Part shown: positions 33,538 to 45,002 of the stretch, one piece after another
Layout: each line of letters starts with the position of its first letter
Numbering within the stretch: the stretch's first letter is position 1
DNA from: Tetradesmus obliquus
Lineage: Eukaryota > Chlorophyta > Chlorophyceae > Sphaeropleales > Scenedesmaceae
NCBI GenBank assembly: GCA_030272155.1
Contig: CP126192.1
Location: forward strand, 3,630,501 to 3,694,500
Length of the DNA stretch: 64,000 nt
Direction: 5' to 3'
Notes under the pieces: model-generated
What the model was told of the DNA's origin: nothing
Seen by the model: the letters and a program-made list of their open reading frames with translations, nothing else
Database searches by the model: none
Translations under genes and position numbers: made by a program

Positions 33538-36500
33538 ACACAGCAGCAGCCGTCCCAAGGGCAGCAGCAACAGCAGCAGCAGGGGTCAGCAGCAGCAGCA
33601 GCGGCGCCGTCGGGCGGCGCTGGCGCAGGTAGCGGGCGTGGTGCTGCCTTTAAAGCTGTTGCTGCGGCTGGGTTCTATGGCACGCCTGCAGGCGCAGGCT
33701 CTGGGGGGCCGGCAGCAGCAGCAGCAGCTGGTGCTGGGCCGAGCAGCAGCAGGCCAGCTGCAGCACAGGCACCGAGGGGTAAGTGACTGCTGGGGGCAGG
33801 CATGGCGTGAGGCATCCCATGAGGGCCTGTGCTGTGGTGTTGCTGATGTGGTTAGCTTGTGGCAGTGGGGCTGTTGCTTTGTTATGTGCATGATTTGCTT
33901 GCAGGCATGTGTTGTGTGTGCGCAGTGGGCTGAGTGATTGCCGCAGCTGTGCACTAGCATGTACGCCAGATAGGGAGCTGGCAGCAACCAGCCAGCCCCG
34001 GCCAGCATGTATGGCTGGGCATGACCCATGCTTCACCTGTGTCGATGCAGCCCAACATAAATGCAGTTTGCATGCAGCTGCATGCTTGGCCCATCACCTG
34101 TCTTGAGTTCTGAAGGTACAGCAGGACAACTGTGCTGTTGACGTTTGCTGCCAAAGTTGGCAGCGAAAAAAAAAACTCAGCAGCGCAGTTGTCCTCCTTC
34201 ACCTTCTGAGTTGAATACAGGTGGTGGGACAATCGTGTGGGCCGGGCTTGCCGGGATTGCATCGCCCGTGCCTGTAACTTTGCTTGAGGTGCGCCTGCTG
34301 CCTCTCTGCTTCCCCACCACGCCACTGTTGTTTCCTTGTGCAGGTGGCACTGCCAGTGAGCAGCTGTGGGTGGACAAGTACAAGCCACGCAATGCGCAGG
34401 TGAGTGCACTCGCTGAGTGGATGTACTGCTGTGTGGACGCATGCCTGTGGCTGCAAAGGCTGCTTGTTGCGGTGAACGCAGCTGTTAGTAGCTATGGCCT
34501 CCTCGTTTCTGCGGTGGAACGGCGGCTGTTGCTGTTCGCAGCTGACACCTGCCCCGGCCGCCTCTGCTGGTAGCTGGGTTCACTTGAAACGCGGCGATGA
34601 TGATCATGCTGCTGCTGCTGCTGCCGCTTCTGCTGCTGCTGCAGGAGCTGGTGGGCAACCCCGGGCTGGTGTCCACCATCAAGCAGTGGCTGTTCCAGTG
34701 GGACGCGGTGCACCTGCACGGCGCCACGCCGGAGCAGCCCTCAGGGGGTGGTGGCGGCAAGCCCAAGGACATGGGCAAGAAGGCGGTGCTGCTGAGTGGG
34801 CCGCCAGGCATCGGCAAGACCAGCAGCGCACACATCATCGCCAGGTGGGTTTGTATGTGGGGGCGATGTTTGTTGAGCATCAACAGGATCAGCAGTATAC
34901 ATTGCTGTTTGCAGGGTGGTTGGAAACATGTGTGCATCTGCGTGCGTCATTTGGGTGTATCAATGCTGTGCACTGGAAGTGCAACACAGCAGCAACAGGG
35001 ATATACAGTGAGGGTTGAACGTTCTGTGCTTCCAAAATGCACATGCTTGCAACCACTTCTGTCAACAACAAGGCACATCGCTGTCCTCATTTCATAGTCT
35101 TCTTCTTACGGGTGGCCAACTGCTGCGGCGGGAGCTGAGCTTCGAGGTGGTGAAGGTGGACGCCAAATGCTTGGTTATGTACAAGCACCCACTTGACGCC
35201 AATCAAAAGAATGCATTACCCGTCCCCGCGACAATTTGTAAATGCTTATGCCGCAGGGAGCTGGGCTTCCAGGTGGTGGAGGTCAACGCCAGCGACACGC
35301 GCAGCAAGAGCGACGCCAAGGCGGGCGGCGGCATGGCTGGCAAGCTGTCCAACGTGGTGCGCGAGATGGTCACCAGCACTGCGCTGGCGGCTGCAAGTGG
35401 TGTGAAGCGGCGGCAGGTGCTGGTCATGGACGAGGTGGACGGCATGTCAGGTGTGTGCGGCCGCGGTGTTTTAAGCATATGGGATTGGTCAAGCATGTGA
35501 GCTCGGGCGCAGGTGATGGTCACCATCGGGTGTGCTGCTGGTGGCGCCCCTGCCACTGGCTGGGCACTGGGTACATCGGGCCGCACTGCCTTGCCACCTC
35601 CACGTCTGCCGCCGCCGCCGCAGCAGCAGCACCGCTGCGCGCCTGGTGCTACACAACATGCCTCACCGTCTGCTGCGTTTGTGTTTGGTGCTGGCTGCAG
35701 GCGGCGACCGTGGCGGCGTCGCGGACCTCATCGCGACCATCAAGATGAGCCGCATCCCCATCATCTGCATCTGCAACGACAAGTACAGCCAGAAGCTGCG
35801 CAGCCTGCGCTCACACGTGAGTACTTTGGTGTACACGTAATCAGAATTTGAGGTATGAGGTGCCGCGGCAGGACTTCACAGCAGCTGCCGCACAGCAGCA
35901 CCCGGTTAATGCGTAGCCAATACTATGCCGCTTGCTGTGCTGGCTGATGCAGTTCTTACCATGTTGCCAGGAGGCTCCATAATGCTGCTGGGAAGCTCCG
36001 GAATGTTGCTTGTGTTGCAGCAGCCTCGCCACCTGCTCCTGCTGCCACACACGTTTCAGATCAAGCCTGTGGGCTGCATCGTGGCTGCCTGCAGCCCCTG
36101 GAGATGGACCTCGCAATAGCCTGTGCACACAATTGCATTGCATCCACCTGTCTTTTGGTTTGAGAGTGCTGTAACTTGCACCGCTGCTGCCTGCAGTGCC
36201 TGGAGCTGGACTACCGCAAGCCCACCTGGCAGCAGATCAGCAGCCGCATGAGCCACGTGTGCAGACAGGAGGGCCTGGCGGTGAACGAGGCCACGCTGCG
36301 CACACTGATCGAGGGTGCGCAGGGGGACCTGCGCCTCATCCTGGGCCAGCTGCAGGTGCGTGCGGCTGTGGTGCGGCTGTGTACACCAAGCAGCTGCGTG
36401 TACCAAAGAAGCTGGGCTTTTCTGTGTCCTAAAGCAGCTGGGCTTTTGCGTGTGCTACAGCAGCTGAGAGAGAGCCTGGTGCAGCGTTGTAGAGCATCCG

Positions 36501-39261
36501 CAGGAGCTGCCTGTTGTATTTGTGGAGTTCCTCAGGTTGCCTATCAAATGGTATAGATGTCTGCCAGGCAAGATCTTGCAGCTGGAGGTCAGCAATCGAC
36601 CGCATGCTCCGACTGATCATCGCTGCTGCCGCTGCTGCTGCTTCGTGCCTATCCGACCCACACACACCTGCAGATGGCGCGGCTGCGCTCGCAGTCGCTG
36701 GACTTCACTGCCGCCAAGGCCATGGGCGCGGGCGGCAAGGACGCAGACATGAGCCCATTCAGCGCTGCAGGGAAGCTGCTGGAGGGCCGGGGGGCGGGGC
36801 GGCCACCCAGGTGGGCAGCAGCAAAATGCGGCACAGGGGTGATGCAGCCGGCAGAGTATTGCAGCGCATGTTGGCTGCTTGCGGGCTGTGCTGAGCTGTC
36901 AGCAGGCATGGGGCAGGCGACGTGGCTCAGAGACAAGTTGTACTTTGCAAGCGCGTCGCATGTTTGTCAAGTGCTGCTTTCTGCTCCTGCTAATGCTACT
37001 ACGTGCTGGGTGCTGCTGCTGCTGCAGCGTGGGTGAGCTCACGGAGCTGGCGTTTGCTGACGCTGACCTGGTGCCCCTGCTGGTGGCGGAGAACTACGTC
37101 AACCACAGGCCCGACATTGTGCCCCCAGGCAACCTGGCGCTGGTGAGTTGAACCTGCTACAACTGCATCGCTGCACACTGGTCGTGTGCCTGTATGTAGT
37201 GGCTGTGTAGCTGCAACACGCATTGTTCAGGCTACACAGCGACCCTCTCTGTTTGTGCATCTCCTGCGGTTGTGCACCTGTTCATGCGTCTATGCTGTCG
37301 TCTCATAAAGCTGACTAAAAGATTGTGGTGTAACCCGCAGCGGCTGCGCGCGCTGGCCAAGGCTGCTGACGCCATCAGTGCTGGTGACGTCGTCAACGTG
37401 AGCGTGCGGCGCTACGGCAACTGGGGCCTGATGCCCTTCGGGGCGCTGCTGGGCTGCGTGGTGCCGGCTGCATACATGCACGGGCCGCGCGAGACGTTTG
37501 AAATGTACGAGAACGTGAGTCGGCTGGGGGGAGGACAGAGGCTGCTGCATATGCATGTGCTGCTGGTGATGGCAGCAAGCGAGGAGGTTCTGCTTGTGCG
37601 TGAGATTGTTGTGTTGTGGCATGGCGACGCAGTCGCTGTGCCATATTGCTAGCAGCTTGCACTGTATGTAGTGCTGCTCACCGTGCTATGTTGAACCCCC
37701 TGCAACACAGCCCTGCATGCTTGCGCTCATGCTGGTCAGCAAAGTGTGCAGACACGCTTTGCTGATCATTCTGTATAATCGTGTAGAATGAGTCAACACC
37801 CTGCTCTTCCTGCTCTGCCTCGCCTTACCTTTTAAAATTTGCCCGCAGAACTTCACGCGCTTCTCTGCCTGGTTTGGCAACAACAGCCACCAGGGCAAGC
37901 AGCAGCGGCTGCTGGCTGAGCTGTCCTGCAACATGGCGGCAGCGGAGAGCGGCGCCACCTGCAGCAGGGGCAGCGTGCGGCTGGACTACCTGCCAGCCTT
38001 GAGGACGGTGAGAGGCAGCAGCATGCTACTGCGTCCAGGACAATCAGGAGCAGCCGCCGCCTGCTGCTGTATCTGCACTGTCATTTCACTGTGGTGGCTG
38101 TATTGAATTTGCACTCCAAGAGCTTGTTTTAAAAAAAAAATTTCAACCCACGCAGCCTCTGCCCAATGCCAGCGAATCACGTGATCATATGTTGCGCAAA
38201 GCAGGCACTGGGGAGAAGATGTGTGGGCTGGCATGCCCCAACACAAGCTGCTGCGCTGCACATGCTGCTGCTCACTACGGCATATGTGTGCGCTGCTGCA
38301 GGTGTTGACGCGGCCGCTGGTGGCAGACGGCGAAGAGGCCATTCCCCGCGTCATCTCAACCATGCAGGTGGGATGAAGGGTCCTTATGTGCTAGAAGTTT
38401 GCATCTGTACCAGAGTTTTTCACACTGCACCAGCTTGGGTACGCCAGCTGCGGCGTGGATTTACAGCAGCTACTAGCGAACTTTACCGCGTCAGCAGCAC
38501 CATCCAGTGCATGCAAGCGTGGTGTGACATCGTGCAAATCACCTGTTTACAGGTGTCAGTCGCGAGGCTCAAACCTGGCCAGATGTGGCCCCGCTGAGCT
38601 GTTCTGGTGCATCGCTGCTGCTGCATTGCTGGCATGTACATGGTTGGCGCCACCTACATGGTATTGAAGCAGTGAGTCATACTTTTGAATGCTGCGGCTG
38701 CACTGTGTGTGTGCACGCTTGTGCTTGTAGGACTACTGCATCAACCGCGAGCAGTGGGACTTTGTGCTGGACATCACAAAGTGCAAGAGCAAGGCGCCCT
38801 GGGCAGCCGACCCCACTGAGGGCCTGGGCAGCAAGGTCAAGTCGGCCTTCACGCGCAAGTTCAACCAGCAGGTGCGCCACATCAGCAGCCTGATGCAGCT
38901 GCTGCAGCTTGATGCATGTTCAATCAGCAGGTGTGGCAGCGGTGCAGCCTGGTGCAGGTGCTGCCGCAGCTGCAGCGGGTTGCTGCGCGCAAGCCGCTAC
39001 GCAGGCGTGCCTGGGCCAGGAATTGGATCGGCCGGCTTGTTGGTGTCATGACAGAATCAAGCTGGCCAGGTCAGGGCCAAGTGTTTTGCAAGTGGATGAC
39101 AGCATGCGCACTGCATGAGCTGCAGCTGTACGCTTGCGCTGGTCAATGTCAGCTATGCTGGATTCCTGTCGGGTTCTTACCCCCAGCTATGTTGAAATTC
39201 CACGCTCACACCCCACCACGGGGCCCTATGCATCACGTGGACAGCTTCCTCACCCATCATG

Positions 39262-39307
<46 letters not shown>

Positions 39308-40186
39308 TGTGCTACCGCAGGGCCTGGTGCCGCGCACCAACACCATGGTGGCGGACATCGTGAAGGGCAGGAAGGGCAAGGCCAAGGCAGGCAAGGCAGC
39401 AGCAGGCAACGGAGGCGGCGAGGGCGATGAGCTTGCAGGAGAAGGCCTGGCTGGTGATGCCGAGGGCGGTGCGGCACTGGCTGAGGAGGCTGGCGTGCCC
39501 GGCGATGTGCAGGTGCGTGTGAGGCACGGCGGCGCAGTTGTGTCGATCTTCTGTGCGTCTGTATGGGGTTGTGTGGGTGTGGGTGTTTTCAGGGGTAGGG
39601 GTGGGGAGGTGTGGGAGCAGCACCGTAGGGAGATACTGGGCTACGTGTGGGGGTGTGTTTGTGTGTGTAAGCTTGCACGTAGGTTGGGCTGGTGGTGGTG
39701 GCGCTGAGGGGAGCGCAGTGCTGTTGAAGTTCTGCTTGGCAGGAATATGTGGGTGATTACGAAGAGCATGCACTAGTGAGCGTTCAGATGGCAGTGCTCT
39801 GTTGCAGTTGTCTACATGCCATAGATGCGCCTGAGCTCGCACCTCGCGTCTGCGATTGCACCACAATGACCCAATAGACGTATAAATTCACTCTTTTACA
39901 TGATCACAAAGGCATACGCACCCCATGCTGCTGACGTGTGCAGGTCAAGAGTGAGGAGGAAGATGAGGACGAGCCGTCACCCGAGCAGCTGGCTGACCGC
40001 ATGAAGGGCGAGGGCATCAAGTTTGAGCTCAAGGCGCCAGCAGCAAGCGGCAAGGCGGGTGGCCCATCAGGCAGGGGACGCGGCGGCGGGCGCAGCAGCA
40101 GGGGCGGCAGCGGCAGGGGCGGCGCAGCATCAGGCGGCAGGGGGCCGGCCAGTGGGCGGGGCAGGGGGCGCGGCAGGGGCAAGTGA
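30326..40186 (+). CDS. RFC1: Replication factor C subunit 1 (clamp-loader large subunit)
   Basis: There are 21 coding exons: 30326-30328, 30433-30472, 30585-30616, 30846-31067, 31697-32035, 32435-32644, 32839-33030, 33433-33778, 34344-34399, 34645-34844, 35257-35450, 35701-35816, 36197-36355, 36674-36810, 37028-37142, 37341-37514, 37849-38007, 38302-38367, 38731-38871, 39321-39512, 39944-40186. They give 1,111 residues. RFC1 loads the PCNA ring onto primed DNA. Features in order: PIP-like DIRKFF at residues 2-7, basic NLS and acidic stretches, BRCT (about 288-365), WVDKYKPRN, Walker A GPPGIGKT (532-539), NASDTRSK, Walker B VLVMDEVDG (about 601-609), then the RFC1 C-terminal domain with NWGLMPFGALL and FTRFSAWFGNNS. 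The tail is Arg/Gly-rich, ending RGRGRGRGK. The initiator ATG stands alone on its coding exon. Confidence 0.96.
32729..32750 (+). repeat. Echo of the RFC1 exon 7 5' part, upstream intron
   Basis: Twenty-two bases of intron 6 match 32866-32887 of exon 7 with about two differences (core GGCAAGGTGTTTGTGT). An acag lies just upstream, as at the true acceptor. Confidence 0.55.
33099..33167 (+). other. Candidate duplicated cassette exon of RFC1 (BRCT end)
   Basis: Intron 7 holds a copy of the last 51 bases of exon 7 (32980-33030 copied at 33117-33167, three mismatches). The copy has an acceptor (gctgctgcag, ending 33098) and a donor (AAG|gtgggt). It would be a 69-base exon in phase 0 on both sides, adding 23 residues without a stop. 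Its end reads SSFMVVGNSCSRRKYDK against SSFLVVGNNCSRRKFDK in exon 7. The flanking intron (gttgcagcc...ggctgctgc) is duplicated as well. Confidence 0.6.
33339..33389 (+). repeat. Echo of the RFC1 exon 8 acceptor region
   Basis: A tandem copy of roughly 55 bases precedes the real exon 8 start. The copy contains TTTTCACAAGCGGATGAGAA and GCACTG; the real site has ATTTCACAGGCGCTTGAGAA and GCACTG. The acceptor AG of the copy has become AA, so the copy should be silent. Confidence 0.7.
35121..35170 (+). repeat. Echo of the RFC1 exon 11 5' end
   Basis: Bases 35129-35167 copy the start of exon 11 (from 35257). Translation of the copy gives RELSFEVVKVDAK against RELGFQVVEVNAS. The acceptor is altered to gcggcg, so it should not be spliced. 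Confidence 0.65.
36081..36123 (+). repeat. Echo of the RFC1 exon 13 5' end
   Basis: GCTGCCTGCAG plus CCCCTGGAGATGGACC copies the real GCTGCCTGCAG plus TGCCTGGAGCTGGACT at 36186-36212. The acceptor of the copy is intact, but the frame reaches a stop (TAG at about 36118) soon after. Confidence 0.6.
38916..38940 (+). repeat. Echo of the RFC1 exon 19 donor region
   Basis: GTTCAATCAGCAGGTG copies the exon 19 end and donor GTTCAACCAGCAGGTG (38859-38874) about 60 bases downstream in the intron. It is short, so chance is possible. Confidence 0.4.
39262..39306 (+). repeat. (CTG)15 tract before the RFC1 exon 20 acceptor
   Basis: A pure CTG run ends 14 bases before exon 20 and replaces most of the pyrimidine tract. 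It is an unstable triplet class and should vary in length between strains. Confidence 0.9.
39592..39614 (+). other. G-quadruplex candidate in RFC1 intron 20
   Basis: Four G runs, GGGG-TA-GGGG-T-GGGG-AGGTGT-GGG, lie within a GT-rich stretch about 80 bases after the exon 20 donor. They are on the sense strand, so the fold could form in the transcript. Confidence 0.6.
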
Positions 40187-41372
40187 GCTGTGTTTTGAGG
40201 GGAGGGGAGGGGGTAGTGTGCTGTGTGTTTGTGCTGCAAACATCACATCAGCGTCAGGTACTTGGCTGGCAAAGCAGCTGTCCTTACTAGGTTTGATAGG
40301 TGGCAGCCGTCTGCTGACAGGCGGTGTGTTGTCATTTGAAGCGGTGCCAATGGTGCGGCCGCTATAGCTGGTTGCCAACAGGAACGGTTGTGCTGATGCA
40401 GTTTTGGAGCTGTGGTCTGGGCTGACTGGTACTACTAGCTGGGAATCGCCCATAGTATGACGAGTCGGAAGGCCTCTGGCGGGCCTCCCTGCAGGGTTGT
40501 GCCGTATGTCTTGAACCTCAAGCCAGCCTGCTGGTTGTGCGGCCCGTAGCACTTCTTTGCTGGCTTCGTTTTATACCTGGCTGCTGCAAGCTGTGCAGCC
40601 GCAGCAAGCAATGGGTGAAGGTGCTGGCTGGCTGGAAGGTTGGCAGCAGCCTAGACGCTTGTGGTTGATGAGCGCTGGCGAACTCAGCTCACGGGTGTGT
40701 TGCAGGCCATGCCTGGAGATCTTCACAAGGCAAGCATGTGTCTGCCAAAGTGTGGCGCCACAGGCCTTGCAGAACGCAGCAGAGGTTTCCAAGCCACTGG
40801 GGTTTGCAGGAGGGGCAGGGTCCTGCTGAGTAGCTTGCTGATTGCCTGCAGCCCAGGGCAACTTGAAAATCAATCTTGCCTTATTTACGGCGGCTTTGTT
40901 GATCTAGCAGCAGGTCTAACGGCACAGTGTTGGCAAGCAACAGCACAGAAGTGCCTCCCAACTATCTTCGCCACCAAAGTATCTCTGACCGACAGCAGCG
41001 CACACACGTCTATGTCTGGCCTGTGGGCTGTTAAGTAATGACAATATGCTCGAACCGGATGGAAAATGCTTTTCAGCAGATGTCGCGGGAGTGTGGCCTT
41101 GGCGAGGTCCAGGAGAGGCGTGAAGGCATAACACTTTACGGGCTTCAGGTACTGTCAACGACATAGTTTTCAACAAATACGGCAGATGCAAGGCTCCAGC
41201 CTGAACAGATCAATTTCAGCAGTTGCGTGAAGTGTCGCTTCCTTCACAGCTCTGGCTCGCGATAGCTGTGATTGCTAATGGGTTTCAGAAACGCTGCGAT
41301 GGAACGTCTAGCTCAAGCAGCTTAGCATGCCGCTGCCTTAACCTGCAGGCAGTGGGCGGTGCTGCTGCTCTG
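40187..41372 (+). other. Intergenic region between RFC1 and the Dof gene
   Basis: No supported gene was seen. It should hold the RFC1 3' UTR and the Dof gene 5' region. A ctgcag acceptor at about 41343-41348, just before the Dof start, hints at a 5' UTR intron. Confidence 0.35.
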
Positions 41373-42190
41373 ATGGACCCGATCTGCTCCAGCATGCTAC
41401 AACAAGCAACTCCAGCAGGAGAGCATGAAATGGCCGCTGACATGCCTCAAAGCACGGGCCTGTATGAGCTGCAGCAGCTTCAAGACCAGCAGCAGGAAGA
41501 GCAGCAGCACAGCGCTGCAGCGCTAGAGCACCAGGGCGAGTGTGATGCAGCAGGTGCAGCTGGGCCTCAAGGCAGCAGCCAGCCTGCAGGACACGAGGAT
41601 GGCCAGGCCTCTGACAGCGAGGAGGAGGCAGCGCCCAGGCCACCCAAGTCGCAGCGCAAGCCGCCTGGTCAGCAGTGCCCTCGCTGCAGCAGCCAAAACA
41701 CAAAGTTCTGCTATTACAACAACTACAACGTGAAGCAGCCGCGCTACTACTGCAGGGTGAGTCAGCACCAGCAGTAGGTTTGGTTTGATGGCTGGCTCGG
41801 TGATGCTTCAGCTCAAGTTCCTGCAAGTCAGCATGCAAACAGGAGGCCATGCCAGCTCAGCATCTGCTGGCTGTGATGTTGCATGTGTCATGGTATGCAC
41901 GTGTGCACGCGCATAGCAGTTGTCGTGTCTGGTATGTTCTTCGTGATGAGTTAGTTGCCAAGGTAGGCTTGCATCAGGCGACTGGATGCCTGGCTCAGAT
42001 GTTGCACTGCTGTTGTCGCTTGCAGGACTGCCAGCGCTACTGGACCATGGGCGGCACACTGCGGCAGATAGCTCCAGGTGCTGGCCGGCGCAAAGCAAAG
42101 GCGCCGCCAGCATCCAAAGCAGCGGCTGCAGCAGATGCAGAGCAGCAGCCGACAGGTGCGCCCACAGAAGCAGGCGTGCCAGCAGCAGAC

Positions 42191-42225
<35 letters not shown>

Positions 42226-44899
42226 TGCGTCTGCAGCAGCAGATGAACTGGCTCTGGCTGGTTCACTGGCCAGCTCAATGGAGGCTGCTGCATCAATGGA
42301 CGCCGCTGCTGCAGCCGCTATAGCTATGATGAACCCTGTGCAAGCCCTGGCAGCTGGCCTGACACCAGCTGCACTGGGTCAGCAACAGCAACAACAGCAG
42401 CAACAGCAGCAGGACAACCCGCTTGCATCAACCTTGGCTGGCATGCTAGCGGCAGGTGGCTTGGCACAGCAGCAGCAGCAGCCGTACGGGCAGACACAGT
42501 ACAGCAACGCTCCTGCAGAAGCAGAAGGCCTGGCTTTGATCCGGCAGCTGCTAGACCCGTTCGGCATGAATCCTGCAGCAGCTGCAGCAGCAGCAGCAGC
42601 AGCATCGGCTGGCCTGGCAGGGCCACTAGCAGCAGCAACCATGCTCCCAGGCATGGCAGGGCTGTTGATGCCTGCTGCTGGGCCAGCTGCAAACCTCGGG
42701 GGCATGGCACCCGGCCAGTGGCAAAATGCAGCAGCAGCTGCTGCAGCAGCGGCGCTCGCGGACCCATTGCGTGGCCTAGGAGCGGTGGCAGCAGCAGCGG
42801 CCGCTGCAGCGGGGCAGCAGCAAGGGCAGCAGCTGGGCCAGTATGGTGCTGCACTGGCAGCAGCAGCTGCTGCAGCTGGCCTGATGCCTGCTGGGTTGGA
42901 CCTTGCAGCGGCTGCTGCAGCAGCAGCTGCGGCGCAGGGCGGGCCGGCAGCAGCTGCTGCAGCTGCAGCAGCAGCGCTGGGCTTGATGGGACCACCACCA
43001 CCACCTCAGCATCAGCAGCAGCAGCAGCAGCAGATGGCTGCAGCGGCAGCAGGGCTGCAAGGCATGCTGCCAGGGCTGCAGAGTATGCTGCTGGGCGGCG
43101 CAATGTATCAGCAACCAGGGCAGCAGGAGCAGTTGCAGTACCTGCAGCAGCTGCAGCAGCTGCAGCAAGGCTTTTCAGGGGGCTTCCCTATGGGCATGAC
43201 AGCTCAGCAGGAGCAGGCCACCCTGGCTGCAGCAGCTGCTGCGATGGCAGCTGCGGCGCAGCAAGGCGGCATGTTGGGGGTTGGCAGTGCAGCTGGCTGG
43301 CCTGCACAGGGCAATGGCGGCCCAGCAGCAGCAGGTGCAGCTGGCACTGCGCGCCCCACTACTACTGCCACCACCGGGGAAGCTGCAGCTGCAGCAGCTG
43401 CTGCCGGCAGTGCTGGTGCTGCTCCTGGCGTGTCGAGCCTGTCAAGCCAGCAGGGGACAGCAGCTGGCGGCTGGGGCTGCTCACCTGGCAGCAAAGAGCA
43501 GCCTGCTGCTATCATTGCTGCTGCTGCTGCTGCAGCTGCTGGTGCTGGTGCTAGTAACAGCCAGCAAGAGGCGCCAGCTGACGGCTCTGCTGATGGCAGG
43601 AGGGTGCGGCAGCGGCTCAGCGAGTCTGCTGAGGCACCAGCAGTGGCAAATCCGGGTGCAGCTGCCGCTGATGCAGGTGCAGCCACAGCACATGCTGCGG
43701 CTGGGCACATAGGTGATGCATCTGGTCAAGCTGCTGCTGCTGCTGCTGGCTCTGTGCAGCCTGCAGGGCAGGAAGAAGCAGCAGCAGATGCACAGTGGCT
43801 CAATGCTGCTGCAGGGAGGACAGCACAGAGCAGCGGCGAGGCTGCTAACCAGCAGCAGCAGCAGCGACATCAGGTGATGGGACCGCCGCCACCGCATCCG
43901 CACCCTAAGCAACAGCAGCAGCAGCAGGCACAGGCACAAGCGCAAGCGCAGCAGCAGTTGCAGCAGCAGCAGCAGCAGCAGGCAGTTCAGGTGCAGCAGC
44001 TGCTGGGGCAGCTGCCGCAGCAGATGCAGCAGCAAGCTGCAGAGCAGATGGTGCAGATGCAGGGCCAGTGGCGTGCTGCTGACCTTGCTGTGGCACAGCA
44101 GATGGCTATGCTGCAGGCTGCGCTGGCAGGTGGTGGCGGTGCAAGCCAGGCTGCTGCTGCTGCTGCTGGCATGCCTAGCTCATCCGCTGGCATGAATGCT
44201 GCTGCTATGGCGTCGTACCTGCAGCAGGACCTGGCACAGCAGCAGGTGCTGCAGCAACTACAGCAGCAGCAGCAACAATTGCAGCAGCAACAGCAGCAAC
44301 AGCAGCAGCAAGGTGCTTTGAATCCTGCCGCACTTTTGTACAGCTTAGCTGGGTTGACTGGTCTGCCGCCACCAGCAGCTGCTGCTGATCCGTCCGCTGC
44401 AGCCAAGCAGCTGCAGCAGCAGCAGCTACAGCAGCAGCAGCAGCTACAGCAGCAGCAGTTGCAGGCTATGGTGGAGCTGGCTGCCTCAGCCTCTCAAGCA
44501 GTGGGCCAGGGCAGTGGTGGCAGCAGCAGTGCTACACAGGCAAGCCAGCTGGCAGCAGCGCTGCAGGCGCAGGCAATGGCAGCGCAAATGGCACAGGCAC
44601 AGGCAGCAGCACAGCAGGCGCAGCAGGCTCAAGCCATGTCAGGCGGCACAACCCCAAGGAACTCGCAGGGAGCTGCTGCTGCTGCTGCAGCAGCTGCTGG
44701 AGCCTTCCCTTGGGGCTTTGGGGCAGCAGCTCAGCCTGCACAGCAGCAGCAGCAGCAATCGGCCGCGCTTGGGCTAGGTAATGCCGCATCTGCGCTGGGG
44801 CTGGGTGATTGGGACGTCTTTGGCGGTGGCGGGGCAGCAGCAGCAAACTACATGGCGCAGCAGATGGCGGCTGCTGCCAATTACCCGGGCTGGATTTAG
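41373..44899 (+). CDS. Dof-type zinc-finger transcription factor with long Q/A-rich tail
   Basis: Two exons (41373-41756 and 42026-44899) give 1,085 residues. The Dof DNA-binding domain spans about residues 107-160 and is split by the intron after [24 protein letters not shown], then QPRYYCR | [14 protein letters not shown]. The four zinc cysteines (C-x2-C-x21-C-x2-C) are all present, as is the basic GAGRRKAK end. Dof factors are plant-lineage regulators that bind AAAG cores. Here the domain is near the N-terminus, behind an acidic, Gln-rich leader. More than 900 residues of polyA, polyQ and Gly-Met-Leu-rich sequence follow. The tail is far longer than in land-plant Dof proteins and may act as a disordered activation domain. 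The first in-frame ATG after the upstream acceptor-like site was chosen as start. Confidence 0.95.
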
Positions 44900-44997
44900 G
44901 CGGGAGCCGTTCAGTGCTGTCAGCCTGCATCCGTACAGTGCTGTTTGTGTGTTAGCTGGGAAGTTATAATTTCATGGTGGTGTTTTTGCGTGCTGTG

Positions 44998-45002
44998 TGT
45001 AA
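44998..45002 (+). terminator. Candidate TGTAA poly(A) signal for the Dof gene
   Basis: It lies 99 bases after the Dof stop codon. Confidence 0.5.

Noticed and set aside
42324-43103. Long antisense ORF in the Dof gene
   Set aside because: It is Leu-rich antisense of polyQ/polyA sequence, with no independent support.
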